A stretch of 64,000 bases of DNA. It comes from Misgurnus anguillicaudatus. Lineage: Eukaryota; Chordata; Actinopteri; Cypriniformes; Cobitidae. Below are positions 1-12,192 of the stretch, piece by piece. The position numbers were made by a program, and so were the translations under genes. The notes under the pieces are model-generated. The model was not told where the DNA came from. It was given only the letters and a program-made list of their open reading frames with translations, and ran no database searches. The DNA lies in assembly GCF_027580225.2 (NCBI RefSeq), contig NW_027395284.1, forward strand, positions 1,197,478 to 1,261,477, in the 5' to 3' direction. Each line of letters opens with the position of its first letter. Position 1 is the first letter of the stretch.

Positions 1-2272
1 TGCACACATTGATGTCATTTGTGTCATGCACATCTTTCCGCCATTTTGAATTTTTCGTAAAACCTACTTTTTCGAACTCCTCCTAGACCGTTTGTCCGAT
101 TTGCATGTCCTTTGGTATGTAGCATCTAGAGACACCCAAGACAAAAAGTTATCAAAAGCTTTTTGATAGACCAATGCGTTCTCATATAAATTGACAACAT
201 ATATGAAGGCGAGAACGCCAAAACGGACGTGAGGCCGTATCTTCGCAAAACTTTATTGTATCGACACGAAACTTGGTATATGTCATAACAGTCATGACCT
301 GAGGGTGCCTGCAACGTTTCGTCACAGCGCCACCTAGTGGTCACGAGATTCGAAAAATGCCTATTTTCGCTTATAACTACTTCAAACTTGAGTCTAAAAT
401 CATGAAGGAGGTCTTGTTAGATTCCTTGAGGCATGCCGAGTCAAACGATACCAAACCATTTTCGGTCGGCCATTTTGGGTGTCGGCCATTTTGAATTTTC
501 TCATTAAGTTCAGTATTTCACAAACCGAATGGCGTATCGCTACGAAATTTGGCATGGTTCATCGGTGACATGTTCTGAGCGCACCTATAAATCTTTAGGA
601 CGGCGCCACCTAGTGGTCAGGATATGTAAATAAATTGTTTAAAATCTTTATATCATTTGATTAAATTGCCACTATGACATAAGACTTCACTCAATTGATT
701 CCTTGGCTCATGCTGAGTCCGACGGTATAAAATATGTCTGAGTCAAACCTACTTCCTGTCGGCCATTTTGAATTATATTGAACACCTACTTTTTCGAACT
801 CCTCCTAGAGCGCTCGTGTGATTGGCTTGATTTTTGGTATGCATCATCTAGAGACACTCTAGACAAAAAGTTATCAAAAGATTTTCGGTAGACCTATCCG
901 TTGTCCTATAACGCATCAAAGAATGCGAGGGCGAGCACGCCAAAATGTGTTTGAGCCTGTATCTTCGCAAAACTTTTGCGTATTAATATGAGACTTGGTA
1001 TATGTCATAACAGTGATGACCTGAGGGTGCATGCACCATTTCGTCACACTGCCCCCTACTGGTCACGAGATATAAAAATGTCTATTTTTGCTTATAACTA
1101 CTGCAAATTTGAATGTAAAATTATGAGACTGGTCTTGTTAGATTTCGTGAGGCATGCAGAGTCAAACGATACCACATGGTTTTTGGTCGGCCATTTTGTG
1201 TGTCGGCCATTTTGAATTTTTCTTTAAGTTCAAGTATTTCAGAAACGCAACTGTGTATTGTTATGAAACTTGGTATGGTTCATTACCTACATGTTCTGGG
1301 AGGACTTGTAAACTTTTCGGTGCCCCCTAGTGGTCAAGAGATTTGAAGCTATATCTCTGCATCTCTTTATCGTATTTACACCAAATTTGGTGGGTGTCAT
1401 CACAATCAAGACCTGAGTCACAATTTATTTTTTGGTCAGTGCCCCCTAGTGGTCAAGTCATTTAAGGCTATATTTCTGCATCTCTTTATTGTATTTACAC
1501 CAAATTTGGTGGGTGTCATCACAATCAAGACCTGAGTCACAATTTATTGTTTGGTTAGTGCCCCCTAGTGGTCAAGTCATTTAAGGCTATATCTCTGCAT
1601 CTCTTTATTGTATTTACACCAAATTTGGTGGGTGTCATCACAATCAAGACCTGAGTCACAATTTATTGTTTGGTTAGTGCCCCCTAGTGGTCAAGTCATT
1701 TAAGGCTATATCTCTGTATTGCTTTATCGTATTTACACTAAATTTGGTATGTGTCATCACAGTCATGACCTGAGGCACCATCTATTGTTTCTGCACCGCG
1801 CCACCTAGTGGTCTCAAGATACAAAAAATTGCTATTTTTTCATAAAACTAATGCAAACTTAGATCTTAAATCATGACAGTCATCACGTATGAATAATTTT
1901 TTGCCATGTTTGGCTTGACCCCGGTATCGCTGCTTGCAGCTATATTTAGGGGTCAAGCCCTGAAGGGGCGTAGAACCCTATTGTTATTGTTAGTTTTCTT
2001 ATTATTATTATTATTATTCTTGTTCCGCGTTCTTCCACCCAAAAGTCAATGGCAGCCCATAGAACCGTACGTAGGAAAGTTATGAAATTTGGCACACATG
2101 TAGAGGACAGTCTCAGAAGTTACTATAGCAACATTGGTGTGTCTGACTCAAACCCTCTAGCGCCACCAACAGTCCAAAAATCCACTTATGTTCATGCTCA
2201 TAACTTCTGACCCGTGAGTCCTAGAAACTAAATTATTGTTTCCTCTGAATCCTTTGCTCATGATGATTCAAT
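1..2272. repeat. Satellite unit 1 (2272 bp, four C subrepeats)
   Basis: This is the longest unit. It carries four C copies (starts 1320, 1439, 1558, 1677) and a D copy at 1798. Its B-C-D block shares private variants with unit 6: the phrase GGTTCATTACCTACATG, four C copies, and TCTGCACCGCGCC before D. Its A half shares the variants TTTTTCGTAAAACC and GAGACACCCAAGAC with unit 7. Confidence 0.9.
1320..1811. repeat. 119-bp C subrepeat tract (unit 1 example)
   Basis: Four direct copies with a 119-bp period and a fifth diverged copy (D), each starting with the conserved CCCCTAGTGG box. Copy number differs between units: 4, 3, 2, 2, 2, 4 in units 1-6. Confidence 0.9.
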
Positions 2273-4154
2273 TGCACACATTGATGTCATTTGTGTCATG
2301 CACATCTTTCCGCCATTTTGAATTTTCCGTAAAACCTACTTTTTCGAACTCCTCCTAGACCGTTCGTCCGATTTGCATGTCCTTTGGTATGTAGCATCTA
2401 GAGACACCCCAGACAAAAAGTTATCAAAAGCTTTTTGATAGACCAATGCGTTCTCGTATACAGTGACAACATATATGGCGGCGAGCACGACAAAACGGAC
2501 GTGAGGCCGTATCTTCGCAAAACTTTATTGTATCGATACGAAACTTGGTATATGTCATAACAGTCATGACCTGAGGGTGCCTGCAACGTTTCGTCACAGC
2601 GCCACCTAGTGGTCACGAGATTCGAAAAATGCCTATTTTCGCTTATAACTACTTCAAACTTGAGTCTAAAATCATGAAGGTGGTCTTGTTAGATTCCTTG
2701 AGGCATGCCGAGTCAAACGATAACAAACGGTTTTCGGTCGGCCATTTTGGGTGTCGGCCATTTTGAATTTTCTCATTAAGTTCAGTATTTCACAAACAGA
2801 ATGACGTATCGCTACGAAATTTGGCATGGTTCATCAGTGACATGTTCTGAGCGCACCTATAAATCTTTAGGACGGCGCCACCTAGTGGTCAGGATATATA
2901 AATAAATTGTTTAAAATCTTTATAGCATTTGATTCATTTGCCACACTGAAATGAGACTTCACTCTATTGATTCCTTGGCTCGTGCTGAGTCCGACTGTAC
3001 CAAATATGTCAGAGTCAAACCGACTTCCTGTCGGCCATTTTGAATTATATTGAACACCTACTTTTTCGAACTCCTCCTAGAGCGCTCGTGTGATTGGCTT
3101 GATTTTTGGTATGCATCATCTAGAGACACTCTAGACAAAAAGTTATCAAAAGATTTTCGGTAGACCTATCCGTTGTCGTATAACGCATCAAAGAATGCGA
3201 GGGCGAGCACGCCAAAATGTGTTTGAGCCTGTATCTTCGCAAAACTTTTGCGTATTAATATGAGACTTGGTAAATGTCATAACAGTGATGACCTGAGGGT
3301 GCATGCACCATTTTGTCACACTGCCCCCTACTGGTCACGAGATATAAAAAATGTCTATTTTTGCTTATAACTACTGCAAATTTGAATGTAAAATTATGAG
3401 ACTGGTCTTGTTAGATTTCGTGAGGCATGCCGAGTCAAACGATAACAAATGGTTTTTGGTCGGCCATTTTGTGTGTCGGCCATTTTGAATTTTTTCTTTA
3501 AATTCAAGTATTTCAGAAACGCAATTGCGTATAGTTATGAAACTTGGTACGGTTCATCAGCAACATGTTCTGGCAGAACTTGTAAACCTTTTGGCACCCC
3601 CTAGTGGTCAAGAGATTTGAAGCTATATCTCTGCATGTCTTTATCGTATTTACACCAAATTTGGTGGGTGTCATCACAATCAAGACCTGAGTCATAATTT
3701 ATGGTTTGGTCAGTGCCCCCTAGTGGTCAAGTCATTTAAGGCTATATCTCCGTATCGCTTTATCGTATTTACACCAAATTTGGTGGGTGTCATCACAATC
3801 AAGACCTGAGTCATAATTTATTGTTTGGTCAGTGTCCCCTAGTGGTCAAGTCATTTAAGGCTGTATCTCCATATCGCTTTATCGTATTTACACTAAATTT
3901 GGTATGTGTCATCACAGTCATGACCTGAGGCACCATCTATTGTTTCGGCACAGCGCCACCTAGTGGTTTCAAGATACAAACAAATTGCTATTTTTTCATA
4001 AAAATATTGCAAACTTAGATGTGAAATCATGACAGTCATCACGTATGAATCATTTTTTGCCATGTTTGGCTTGACCCCGGTATCGCTGCTTGCAGCTATA
4101 TTTAGGGGTCAAGCCCCGAAGGGGCGTAGAACCCTATTGTTATTGTTAGTTTTC

Positions 4155-4186
<32 letters not shown>

Positions 4187-4446
4187 GTTATTCTTGTTCC
4201 TCGTTCTTCCACCCAAAAGTCAATGGCAGCCCATAGAACCGTACATAGGAAAGTTATGAAATTTGGCACACATGTAGAGGACAGTCACAGAAGTTACTAT
4301 AGCAACATTGGTGTGTCTGACTCAAACCCTCTAGCGCCACCAACAGTCCAAAAATCCACTTATGTTCATGCTCACAACTTCTGACCTGTGAGTCCTAGAA
4401 AATAAATTCTTGTTTCCTCTGAATCCTTTGCTCATGATGATTCAAT
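2273..4446. repeat. Satellite unit 2 (2174 bp, three C subrepeats)
   Basis: Three C copies begin near 3594, 3713 and 3832, with D near 3954. Two of the C motifs carry single substitutions in the conserved 14-bp box. The hairpin module at 4068-4136 is the clearest copy, followed by a long (TTA)n tract. Confidence 0.9.
4068..4136. repeat. Inverted repeat plus hairpin module (unit 2 example)
   Basis: GGCTTGACCCC (4068-4078) pairs with GGGGTCAAGCC (4105-4115), enclosing an inner GCTGC-TT-GCAGC hairpin. Immediately downstream AGGGGTC pairs with GAACCCT (one mismatch) around an inner GCCCC-GAA-GGGGC stem. A T-rich run and (TTA)n follow. The two structures share the GGGGTC strand and so exclude each other. 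Confidence 0.8.
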
Positions 4447-6476
4447 TGCATATGTTGATGTCATTTGTGTCATGCACATCTTTCCGCCATTTTGAATTTT
4501 CCGTAAAACCTACTTTTTCGAACTCCTCCTAGACCGTCTGTCCGATTTGCATGTCCTTTGGTATGTAGCATCTAGAGACACCCCAGACAAAAAGTTATCA
4601 AAAGCTTTTTGATAGACCAATGCGTTCTCGTATAAATTCACAACATATATGGCGGCGAGCACGCCAAAACGGACGTGAGGCCGTATCTTCGCAAAACTTT
4701 ATTGTATCGACACGAAACTTGGTATATGTCATTACAGTCATGACCTGAGGGTGCCTGCAACGTTTCGTCACAGCGCCACCTAGTGGTCACGAGATTCGAA
4801 AAATGCCTATTTTCGCTTATAACTACTTCAAACTTGAGCCTAAAATCACGAAGGTGGTCTTGTTAGATTCCTTGAGGCATGCCGAGTCAAACGATACCAA
4901 ACGGTTTTCGGTCGGCCATTTTGGGTGTCGGCCATTTTGAATTTTCTCATTAAGTTCAGTATTTCACAAACAGAATGGTGTATCGCTACGAAATTTGGCA
5001 TGGTTTATCAGTGACATGTTCTGAGCGCACCTATAAATCTTTAGGACAGCGCCACCTAATGGTCAGGATATGTAAATAAATTGTTTAAAATCTTTATATC
5101 ATTTGATTAAATTGCCACTATGACATAAGACTTCACTCTATTGATTCCTTGGCTCATGCTGAGTCCGACTGTACCAAATATGTCTGAGTCAAACCTACTT
5201 CCTGTCGGCCATTTTGAATTATATTGAACACCTACTTTTTCGAACTCCTCCTAGAGCGCTCATGTGATTGGCTTGATTTTTGGTATGCATCATCTAGAGA
5301 CACTCCAGACAAAAAGTTATCAAAAGCTTTTCAGTAGACCTATCCGTTGTCGTATAACGCATCAAAGAATGCGAGGGCGAGCACGCCAAAATGTGTTTGA
5401 GCCTGTATCTTCGCAAAACTTTTGCGTATTAATATGAGACTTGGTATATGTCATAACAGTGATGACCTGAGGGTGCATGCAACATTTCGTCACACTGCCC
5501 CCTACTGGTCAGGAGATATAAAAAATTTCTATTTTTGCTTATAACTACTGCAAACTTGAATGTAAAATTATGAGACTGGTCTTGTTAGATTTCTTGAGGC
5601 ATGCAGAGTCAAACCATACCAAATGGTTATTGGTCGGCCATTTTGTGTGTCGGCCATTTTGAATTTTTTCTTTAAGTTCAAGAATTTCAGAAACGCAATT
5701 GCGTATTGTTATGAAACTTGGTATGGTTCATCAGCAAAATGTTCTGGGAGGACTTGTAAACTTTTCGGCGCCCCCTAGTGGTCAAGAGATTTGAAGCTAT
5801 ATCTCTGCATCTCTTTATCGTATTTACACCAAATTTGGTGGGTGTCATAACAATCTAGACCTGAGTCACAATTTGTTGTTTGGTCAGTGCCCCCTAGTGG
5901 TCAAGTCATTTAAGGCTATATCTCCGTATCGCTTTATCGTATTTACACCAAATTTGGTATGTGTCATCACAGTTATGACTTGAGGAACCATCTATTGTTT
6001 CGGCACAGCGCCACCTAGTGGTCTCAAGATACGAAAAAATTGCTATTTTTTTCATAAAACTAATGCATACTTAGATCTTAAATCATGACAGTCATCACGT
6101 ATGAATCATTATTTGCCATGTTTGGCTTGACCCCGGTATCGCTGCTTGCAGCTATATTTATTAGGGGTCAAGCCACGAAGTGGCGTAGACACCTATTGTA
6201 TCTGTTAGTTTTCTTATTATTATTCTTCTTCCTTCTTCCTCCATTGAAGTCAATGGCAGCCCATAGAACCGTACGTAGGAAAGTTATGAAATTTGGCACA
6301 CATGTAGAGGACGGTCTTAGAAGTTACTATAGCAACATTGGTGTGTCTAACTCAAACCCTCTAGCGCCACCAACAGTCCAAAAATCCACTTATGTTCATG
6401 CTCATAACTTCTGACCCGTGAGTCCTAGAAACAAAATTCTTGTTTCCTCTGAATCCTTTGCTCATGATGATTCAAT
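4447..6476. repeat. Satellite unit 3 (2030 bp, two C subrepeats)
   Basis: Two C copies and one D. The hairpin near 6162-6194 is the GCCAC/GTGGC variant rather than GCCCC/GGGGC. Half-repeat A resembles that of unit 5 (shared TGGTGTATCGC and TTTATCAGTGAC), hinting at a two-unit higher-order pattern. Confidence 0.9.
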
Positions 6477-8459
6477 TGCACACATTGATGTCATTTGTGT
6501 CATGCACATCTTTCCGCCATTTTGAATTTTCCGTAAAACCTACTTTTTCGAACTCCACCTAGAGCGTTTGTCCGATTTGCATGTCCTTTGGTATGTAGCA
6601 TCTAGAGACACCCCAGACAAAAAGTTATCAAAAGCTTTTTGATAGACCAATGCGTTCTCGTATACAGTGACAACATACAAGGCGGCGAGCACGCCAAAAC
6701 GGACGTGAGGCCGTATCTTCGCAAAACTTTATTGTATCGACACGAAACTTGGTATATGTCTTAACAGTCATGACCTGAGGGTGCCTGCAACGTTTCGTCA
6801 CAGCGCCACCAAGTGGTCACGAAATTCGAAAAATGGCTATTTTTGCTTATAACTACTTCAAACTTGAGTCTAAAATCATGAAGGTGGTCTTGTTAGATTC
6901 CTTGAAGCATGCCGAGTCAAACGATAGCAAACGGTTTTCGGTCGGCCATTTTGGGTGTCAGCCATTTTAAATTTTCTCATTAAGTTCAGTATGTCACAAA
7001 CAGAATGGCGTATCGCTAAGAAATTTGGCATGGTTCATCAGTGACATGTTCTGAGCGCACGTATAAATCTTTAAGACAGCGCCACCTAGTGGTCAGGATA
7101 TGTAAATAAATTGTTTAAAATCTTTATATCATTTGATTAAATTGCCACTATGACATAAGAATTCACTCTATTGATTCCTTGGCTCATGCTGAGTCCGACT
7201 GTACCAAATATGTCTGAGTCAAACCTACTTCCTGTCGGACATTTTGAATTATATTGAACACCTACTTTTTTAAACTCCTCCTAGAGCGCCCGTGTGATTG
7301 GCTTGATTTTTGGTATGCATCATCTAGAGACACTCTAGACAAAAAGTTATCAAAAGCTTTTCGGTAGACCTATCCGTTGTCGTATAACACATCAAAGAAT
7401 GCGAGGGCGAGCACGCCAAAATGTGTTTGAGCCTGTATCTTCGCAAAACTTTTGCGTATTAATATGAGACTTGGTATATGTCATAACAGTAATGACCTGA
7501 GGGTGCATGCACCATTTCGTCACACTGCCCCCTACTGGTCACGAGATATAAAAATGTCTATTTTTGCTTATAACTACTGCAAACTTGAATGTAAAATTAT
7601 GAGACTGGTCTTGTTAGATTTCTTGAGGCATGCCGAGTCAAACGATACCAAATGGGTTTTGGTCGGCCATTTTGTGTGTCGGCCATTTTGAATTTTTTCT
7701 TTAAGTTCAAGTATTTTAGAAACGCAATTGCGTATTGTTATGAAACTTGGTATGGTTCATCAGCAACATGTTCTGAGAGGACTTGTAAACTTTTCGGCGC
7801 CCTCTAGTGGTCAAGAGATTTGAAGCTATATCTCTGCATCTCTTTATCGTATTTACACCAAATTTGGTGGGTGTCATCACAATCAAGACCTGAGTCACAA
7901 TTTATTGTTTGGTCAGTGCCCCCTAGTGGTCAAGTCATTTAAGGCTATATCTCCGTATTGCTTTATTGTATTTACACTAAATTTGGTATGTGTCATCACA
8001 GTCATGGCCTGGGGCACCATCTTTTGTTTCGGCAAAGCGCCACCTAGTGGTCTCAAGATACAAAAAAATGCTATTTTTTTCATAAAACTAATGCAAACTT
8101 AGATCTTAAATCATGACAGTCATCACGTATGAATTATTTTTTGCCATGTTTGGCTTGACCCCGGTATCGCTGCTTGCAGCTATATTTATTATTATTATTG
8201 TTATTCTTGTTCCTCGTTCTTCCACCCAAAAGTCAATGGCAGCCCATAGAACCGTACATAGGAAAGTTATGAAATTTGGCACACATGTAGAGGACAGTCA
8301 CAGAAGTTACTATAGCAACATTGGTTTGTCTGACTCAAACCCTCTAGCGCCACCAACAGTCCAAAAATCCACTTATGTTCATGCTCACAACTTCTGACCC
8401 GTGAGTCCTAGAAAATAAATTCTTGTTTCCTCTGAATCCTTGGCTCATGATGATTCAAT
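6477..8459. repeat. Satellite unit 4 (1983 bp, hairpin module lost)
   Basis: Two C copies and one D. After the left inverted-repeat arm and GCTATATTTA the sequence passes directly into ATTATTATTG. The right arm and its inner hairpin are missing, consistent with slippage or deletion between flanking TTA-type repeats. Confidence 0.9.
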
Positions 8460-10633
8460 TGCACATGTTGATGTCATTTGTGTCATGCACATCTTTCCGC
8501 CATTTTGAATTTTCCGTAAAACCTACTTTTTCGAACTCCTCCTAGACCGTCCGTCCGATTTGCATGTCCTTTGGTATGTAGCATCTAGAGACACCCCTGA
8601 CAAAAAGTTATCAAAAGCTTTTTGATAGACCAATGCGTTCTCGTATAAATTGACAACATATATGGCGGCGAGCACGCCAAAACGGACGTGAGGCCGTATC
8701 TTCGCAAAACTTTATTGTATTGACACGAAACTTGGTATATGTCATCACAGTCATGACCTGAGGGTGCCTGCAACGTTTCGTCACAGCGCCACCTAGTGGT
8801 CACGAGATTCGAAAAATGCCTATTCTCGCTTATAACTACTTCAAACTTGAGCCTAAAATCACGAAGGTGGTCTTGTTAGATTCCTTGAGGCATGCCGAGT
8901 CAAACGATACCAAACGGTTTTCGGTCGGCCATTTTGGGTGTCGGCCATTTTGAATTTTCTCATTAAGTTCAGTATTTCACAAACAAAATGGTGTATCGCT
9001 ACGAAATTTGGCATGGTTTATCAGTGACATGTTCTGAGCGCACCTATAAATCTTTAGGACAGCGCCACCTAGTGGTCAGGATATGTAAATAAATTGTTTA
9101 AAATCTTTATATCATTTGATTAAATTGCCACTATGACATAAGACTTCACTCTATTGATTCCTTGGCTCATGCTGAGTCCGACTGTACCAAATATGTCTGA
9201 GTCAAACCTACTTCCTGTCGGCCATTTTGAATTATATTGAACACCTACTTTTTCGAACTCCTCCTAGAGCGCTCGTGTGATTGGCTTGATTTTTGGTATG
9301 CATCATCTAGAGACACTCCAGACAAAAAGTTATCAAAAGCTTTTCGGTAGACCTATCCGTTGTCGTATAACGCATCAAAGAATGCGAGGGCGAGCACGCC
9401 AAAATGTGTTTGAGCCTGTATCTTCGCAAAACTTTTGCGTATTAATATGAGACTTGGTATATGTCATAACAGTGATGACCTGAGGGGGCATGCAACATTT
9501 CGTCGCACTGCCCCCTACTGGTCAGGAGATATAAAAAATGTCTATTTTTGCTTATAACTACTGCAAACTTGAATGTAAAATTATGAGACGGGTCTTGTTA
9601 GATTTCTTGAGGCATGCCGAGTCAAACCATACCAAATGGTTTTTGGTCGGCCATTTTGTGTGTCGGCCATTTTGAATTTTTTTTTTTTTAGGTTCAAGTA
9701 TTTCAGAAACGCAATTGCGTATTGTTATGAAACTTGGTATGGTTCATCAGCAACATGTTCTGGGAGGACTTGTAAACTTTTCGGTGCCCCCTAGTGGTCA
9801 AGAGATTTGAAGCTATATCTCTGCATCTCTTTATCGTATTTACACCAAATTTGGTGGGTGTCATCACAATCAAGGCCTGAGTTACAATTTATTGTTTGGT
9901 CAGTGCCCCCTAGTGGTCAAGTCATTTAAGGCTATATCTCCGTATCGGTTTATCGTATTTACACTTAATTTGGTATGTGTCATCACAGTCATGACCTGAG
10001 GCACCATCTATTGTTTCGGCACAGCGCCACCTAGTGGTCTCAAGATATGAAAAAATTGCTATTTTTTTCATAAAACTAATGCAAACTTAGATCTTAAATC
10101 ATGACAGTCATCACGTATGAATCATTTTTTGCCATGTTTGGCTTGACCCCGGTATCGCTGCTTGCAGCTATATTTATTAGGGGTCAAGCCCCGAAGGGGC
10201 GTAGAACCCTATTGTTATTGTTAGTTTTCTTATTATTATTAGGGGTCAAGCCCCGAAGGGGCGTAGAACCCTATTGTTATTGTTAGTTTTCTTATTATTA
10301 TTATTATTAGGGGTCAAGCCACGAAGTGGCGTAGACACCTATTGTTATTGTTAGTTTTCTTATTATTATTATTATTATTCTGCTTCTTGTTCTTCCGCCA
10401 TTGAAGTCAATGGCAGCCCATAGAACCGTACATAGGAAAGTTATGAAATTTGGCACACATGTAGAGGACAGTCTCAGAAGTTACTATAGCAACATTGGTG
10501 TGTCTGACTCAAACCCTCTAGCGCCACCAACAGTCCAAAAATCCACTTATGTTCATGCTCACAACTTCTGACCCGTGAGTCCTAGAAAATAAATTCTTGT
10601 TTCCTCTGAATCCTTGGCTCATGATGATTCAAT
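8460..10633. repeat. Satellite unit 5 (2174 bp, hairpin module triplicated)
   Basis: Two C copies and one D. The hairpin/(TTA)n module is expanded to three tandem copies starting near 10179, 10240 and 10309. The first two have the GCCCC/GGGGC stem and the third has the GCCAC/GTGGC stem. Confidence 0.9.
10140..10341. repeat. Triplicated hairpin/(TTA)n module (unit 5)
   Basis: One left arm (GGCTTGACCCC, near 10140) is followed by three right-arm hairpins at spacings of 61 and 69 bp. Each is separated by a T-rich stretch and a TTA run of different length. The third copy has C-to-A and G-to-T changes on opposite sides of the inner stem, so pairing is kept. Confidence 0.8.
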
Positions 10634-12192
10634 TGCACATGTTGATGTCATTTGTGTCATGCACATCTTTCCGCCATTTTGAATTTTCCGTAAAACCTAC
10701 TTTTTCGAACTCCTCCTAGACCGTCCGTCCGATTTGCATGTCCTTTGGTATGTAGCATCTAGAGACACCACAGACAAAAAGTTATCAAAAGCTTTTTGAT
10801 AGACCAATGCGTTCTCGTATAAATTGACAACATATATGGCGGCGAGCACGCCAAAACGGACGTGAGGCCGTATCTTCGCAAAACTTTATTGTATCGACAC
10901 GAAACTTGGTATATGTCATTACAGTCATGACCTGAGGGTGCATGCACCATTTCGTCACACTGCCCCCTACTGGTCACGAGATATAAAAAATGTCTATTTT
11001 TGCTTATAACTACTGCAAATTTGAATGTAAAATTATGAGACTGGTCTTGTTAGATTTCGTGAGGCATGGCGAGTCAAACGATACCAAATGGTTTTTGGTC
11101 GGCCATTTTGTGTGTCGGCCATTTTGAATTTTTCTTTAAGTTCAAGTATTTCAGAAACGCAACTGTGTATTGTTATGAAACTTGGTATGGTTCATTACCT
11201 ACATGTTCTGGGAGGACTTGTAAACTTTTCGGCGCCCCCTAGTGGTCAAGAGATTTGAAGCTATATCTCTGCATCTCTTTATCGTATTTACACCAAATTT
11301 GGTGGGTGTCATCACAATCAAGACCTGAGTCACACTTTATTTTTTGGTCAGTGCCCCCTAGTGGTCAAGTCATTTAAGGCTATATCTCTGCATCTCTTTA
11401 TTGTATTTACACCAAATTTGGTGGGTGTCATCACAATCAAGACCTGAGTCACAATTTATTGTTTGGTTAGTGCCCCCTAGTGGTCAAGTCATTTAAGGCT
11501 ATATCTCTGCATCTCTTTATTGTATTTACACCAAATTTGGTGGGTGTCATCACAATCAAGACCTGAGTCACAATTTATTGTTTGGTTAGTGCCCCCTAGT
11601 GGTCAAGTCATTTAAGGCTATATCTCTGTATTGCTTTATCGTATTTACACTAAATTTGGTATGTGTCATCACAGTCATGACCTGAGGCACCATCTATTGT
11701 TTCTGCACCGCGCCACCTAGTGGTCTCAAGATACAAAAAATTGCTATTTTATTCATAAAACTAATGCAAACTTAGATCTTAAATCATGACAGTCATCACG
11801 TATGAATCATTTTTTGCCATGTTTGGCTTGACCCCGGTATCGCTGCTTGCAGCTATATTTAGGGGTCAAGCCCCGAAGGGGCGTAGAACCCTATTGTTAT
11901 TGTTAGTTTTCTTCTTATTATTATTATTATATATTATTCTTCTTCTTGTTCTTCCGCCATTGAAGTCAATGGCAGCCCATAGAACCGTACATAGGAAAGT
12001 TATGAAATTTGGCACACATGTAGAGGACGGTCTTAGAAGTTACTATAGCAACATTGGTGTGTCTGACTCAAACCCTCTAGCGCCACCAACAGTCCAAAAA
12101 TCCACTTATGTTCATGCTCATAACTTCTGACCCGTGAGACCTAGAAACTAAATTCTTGTTTCCTTGGAATCCTTGGCTCATGATGATTCAAA
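10634..12192. repeat. Satellite unit 6 (1559 bp, A/B fusion with about 720 bp lost)
   Basis: The unit starts as a unit 3/5-like half-repeat A. At about 10930-10940 (CCTGAGGGTGC) it switches to half-repeat B, losing the rest of A and the start of B. From there on it matches unit 1 (four C copies, ACCTACATG, TCTGCACCGCGCC). This is the expected product of unequal crossover between the related A and B halves of different units. Confidence 0.88.

Noticed and set aside
126..10977. Recurrent 72-codon minus-strand frame in half-repeat A of units 1, 2, 5 and 6
   Set aside because: Absent from other units, no recognisable domain, and it simply mirrors satellite similarity.
4029..12130. Recurrent 94-114-codon frame in satellite units 3, 4 and 6 (start MTVITYE, Leu tract from TTA repeats, end VHAHNF)
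   Set aside because: It looks like a small membrane protein, but units 1, 2 and 5 break it by an early stop or by frame change through the TTA tract. Differences among intact copies are mostly amino-acid-changing, so it reads as satellite DNA translated by chance.
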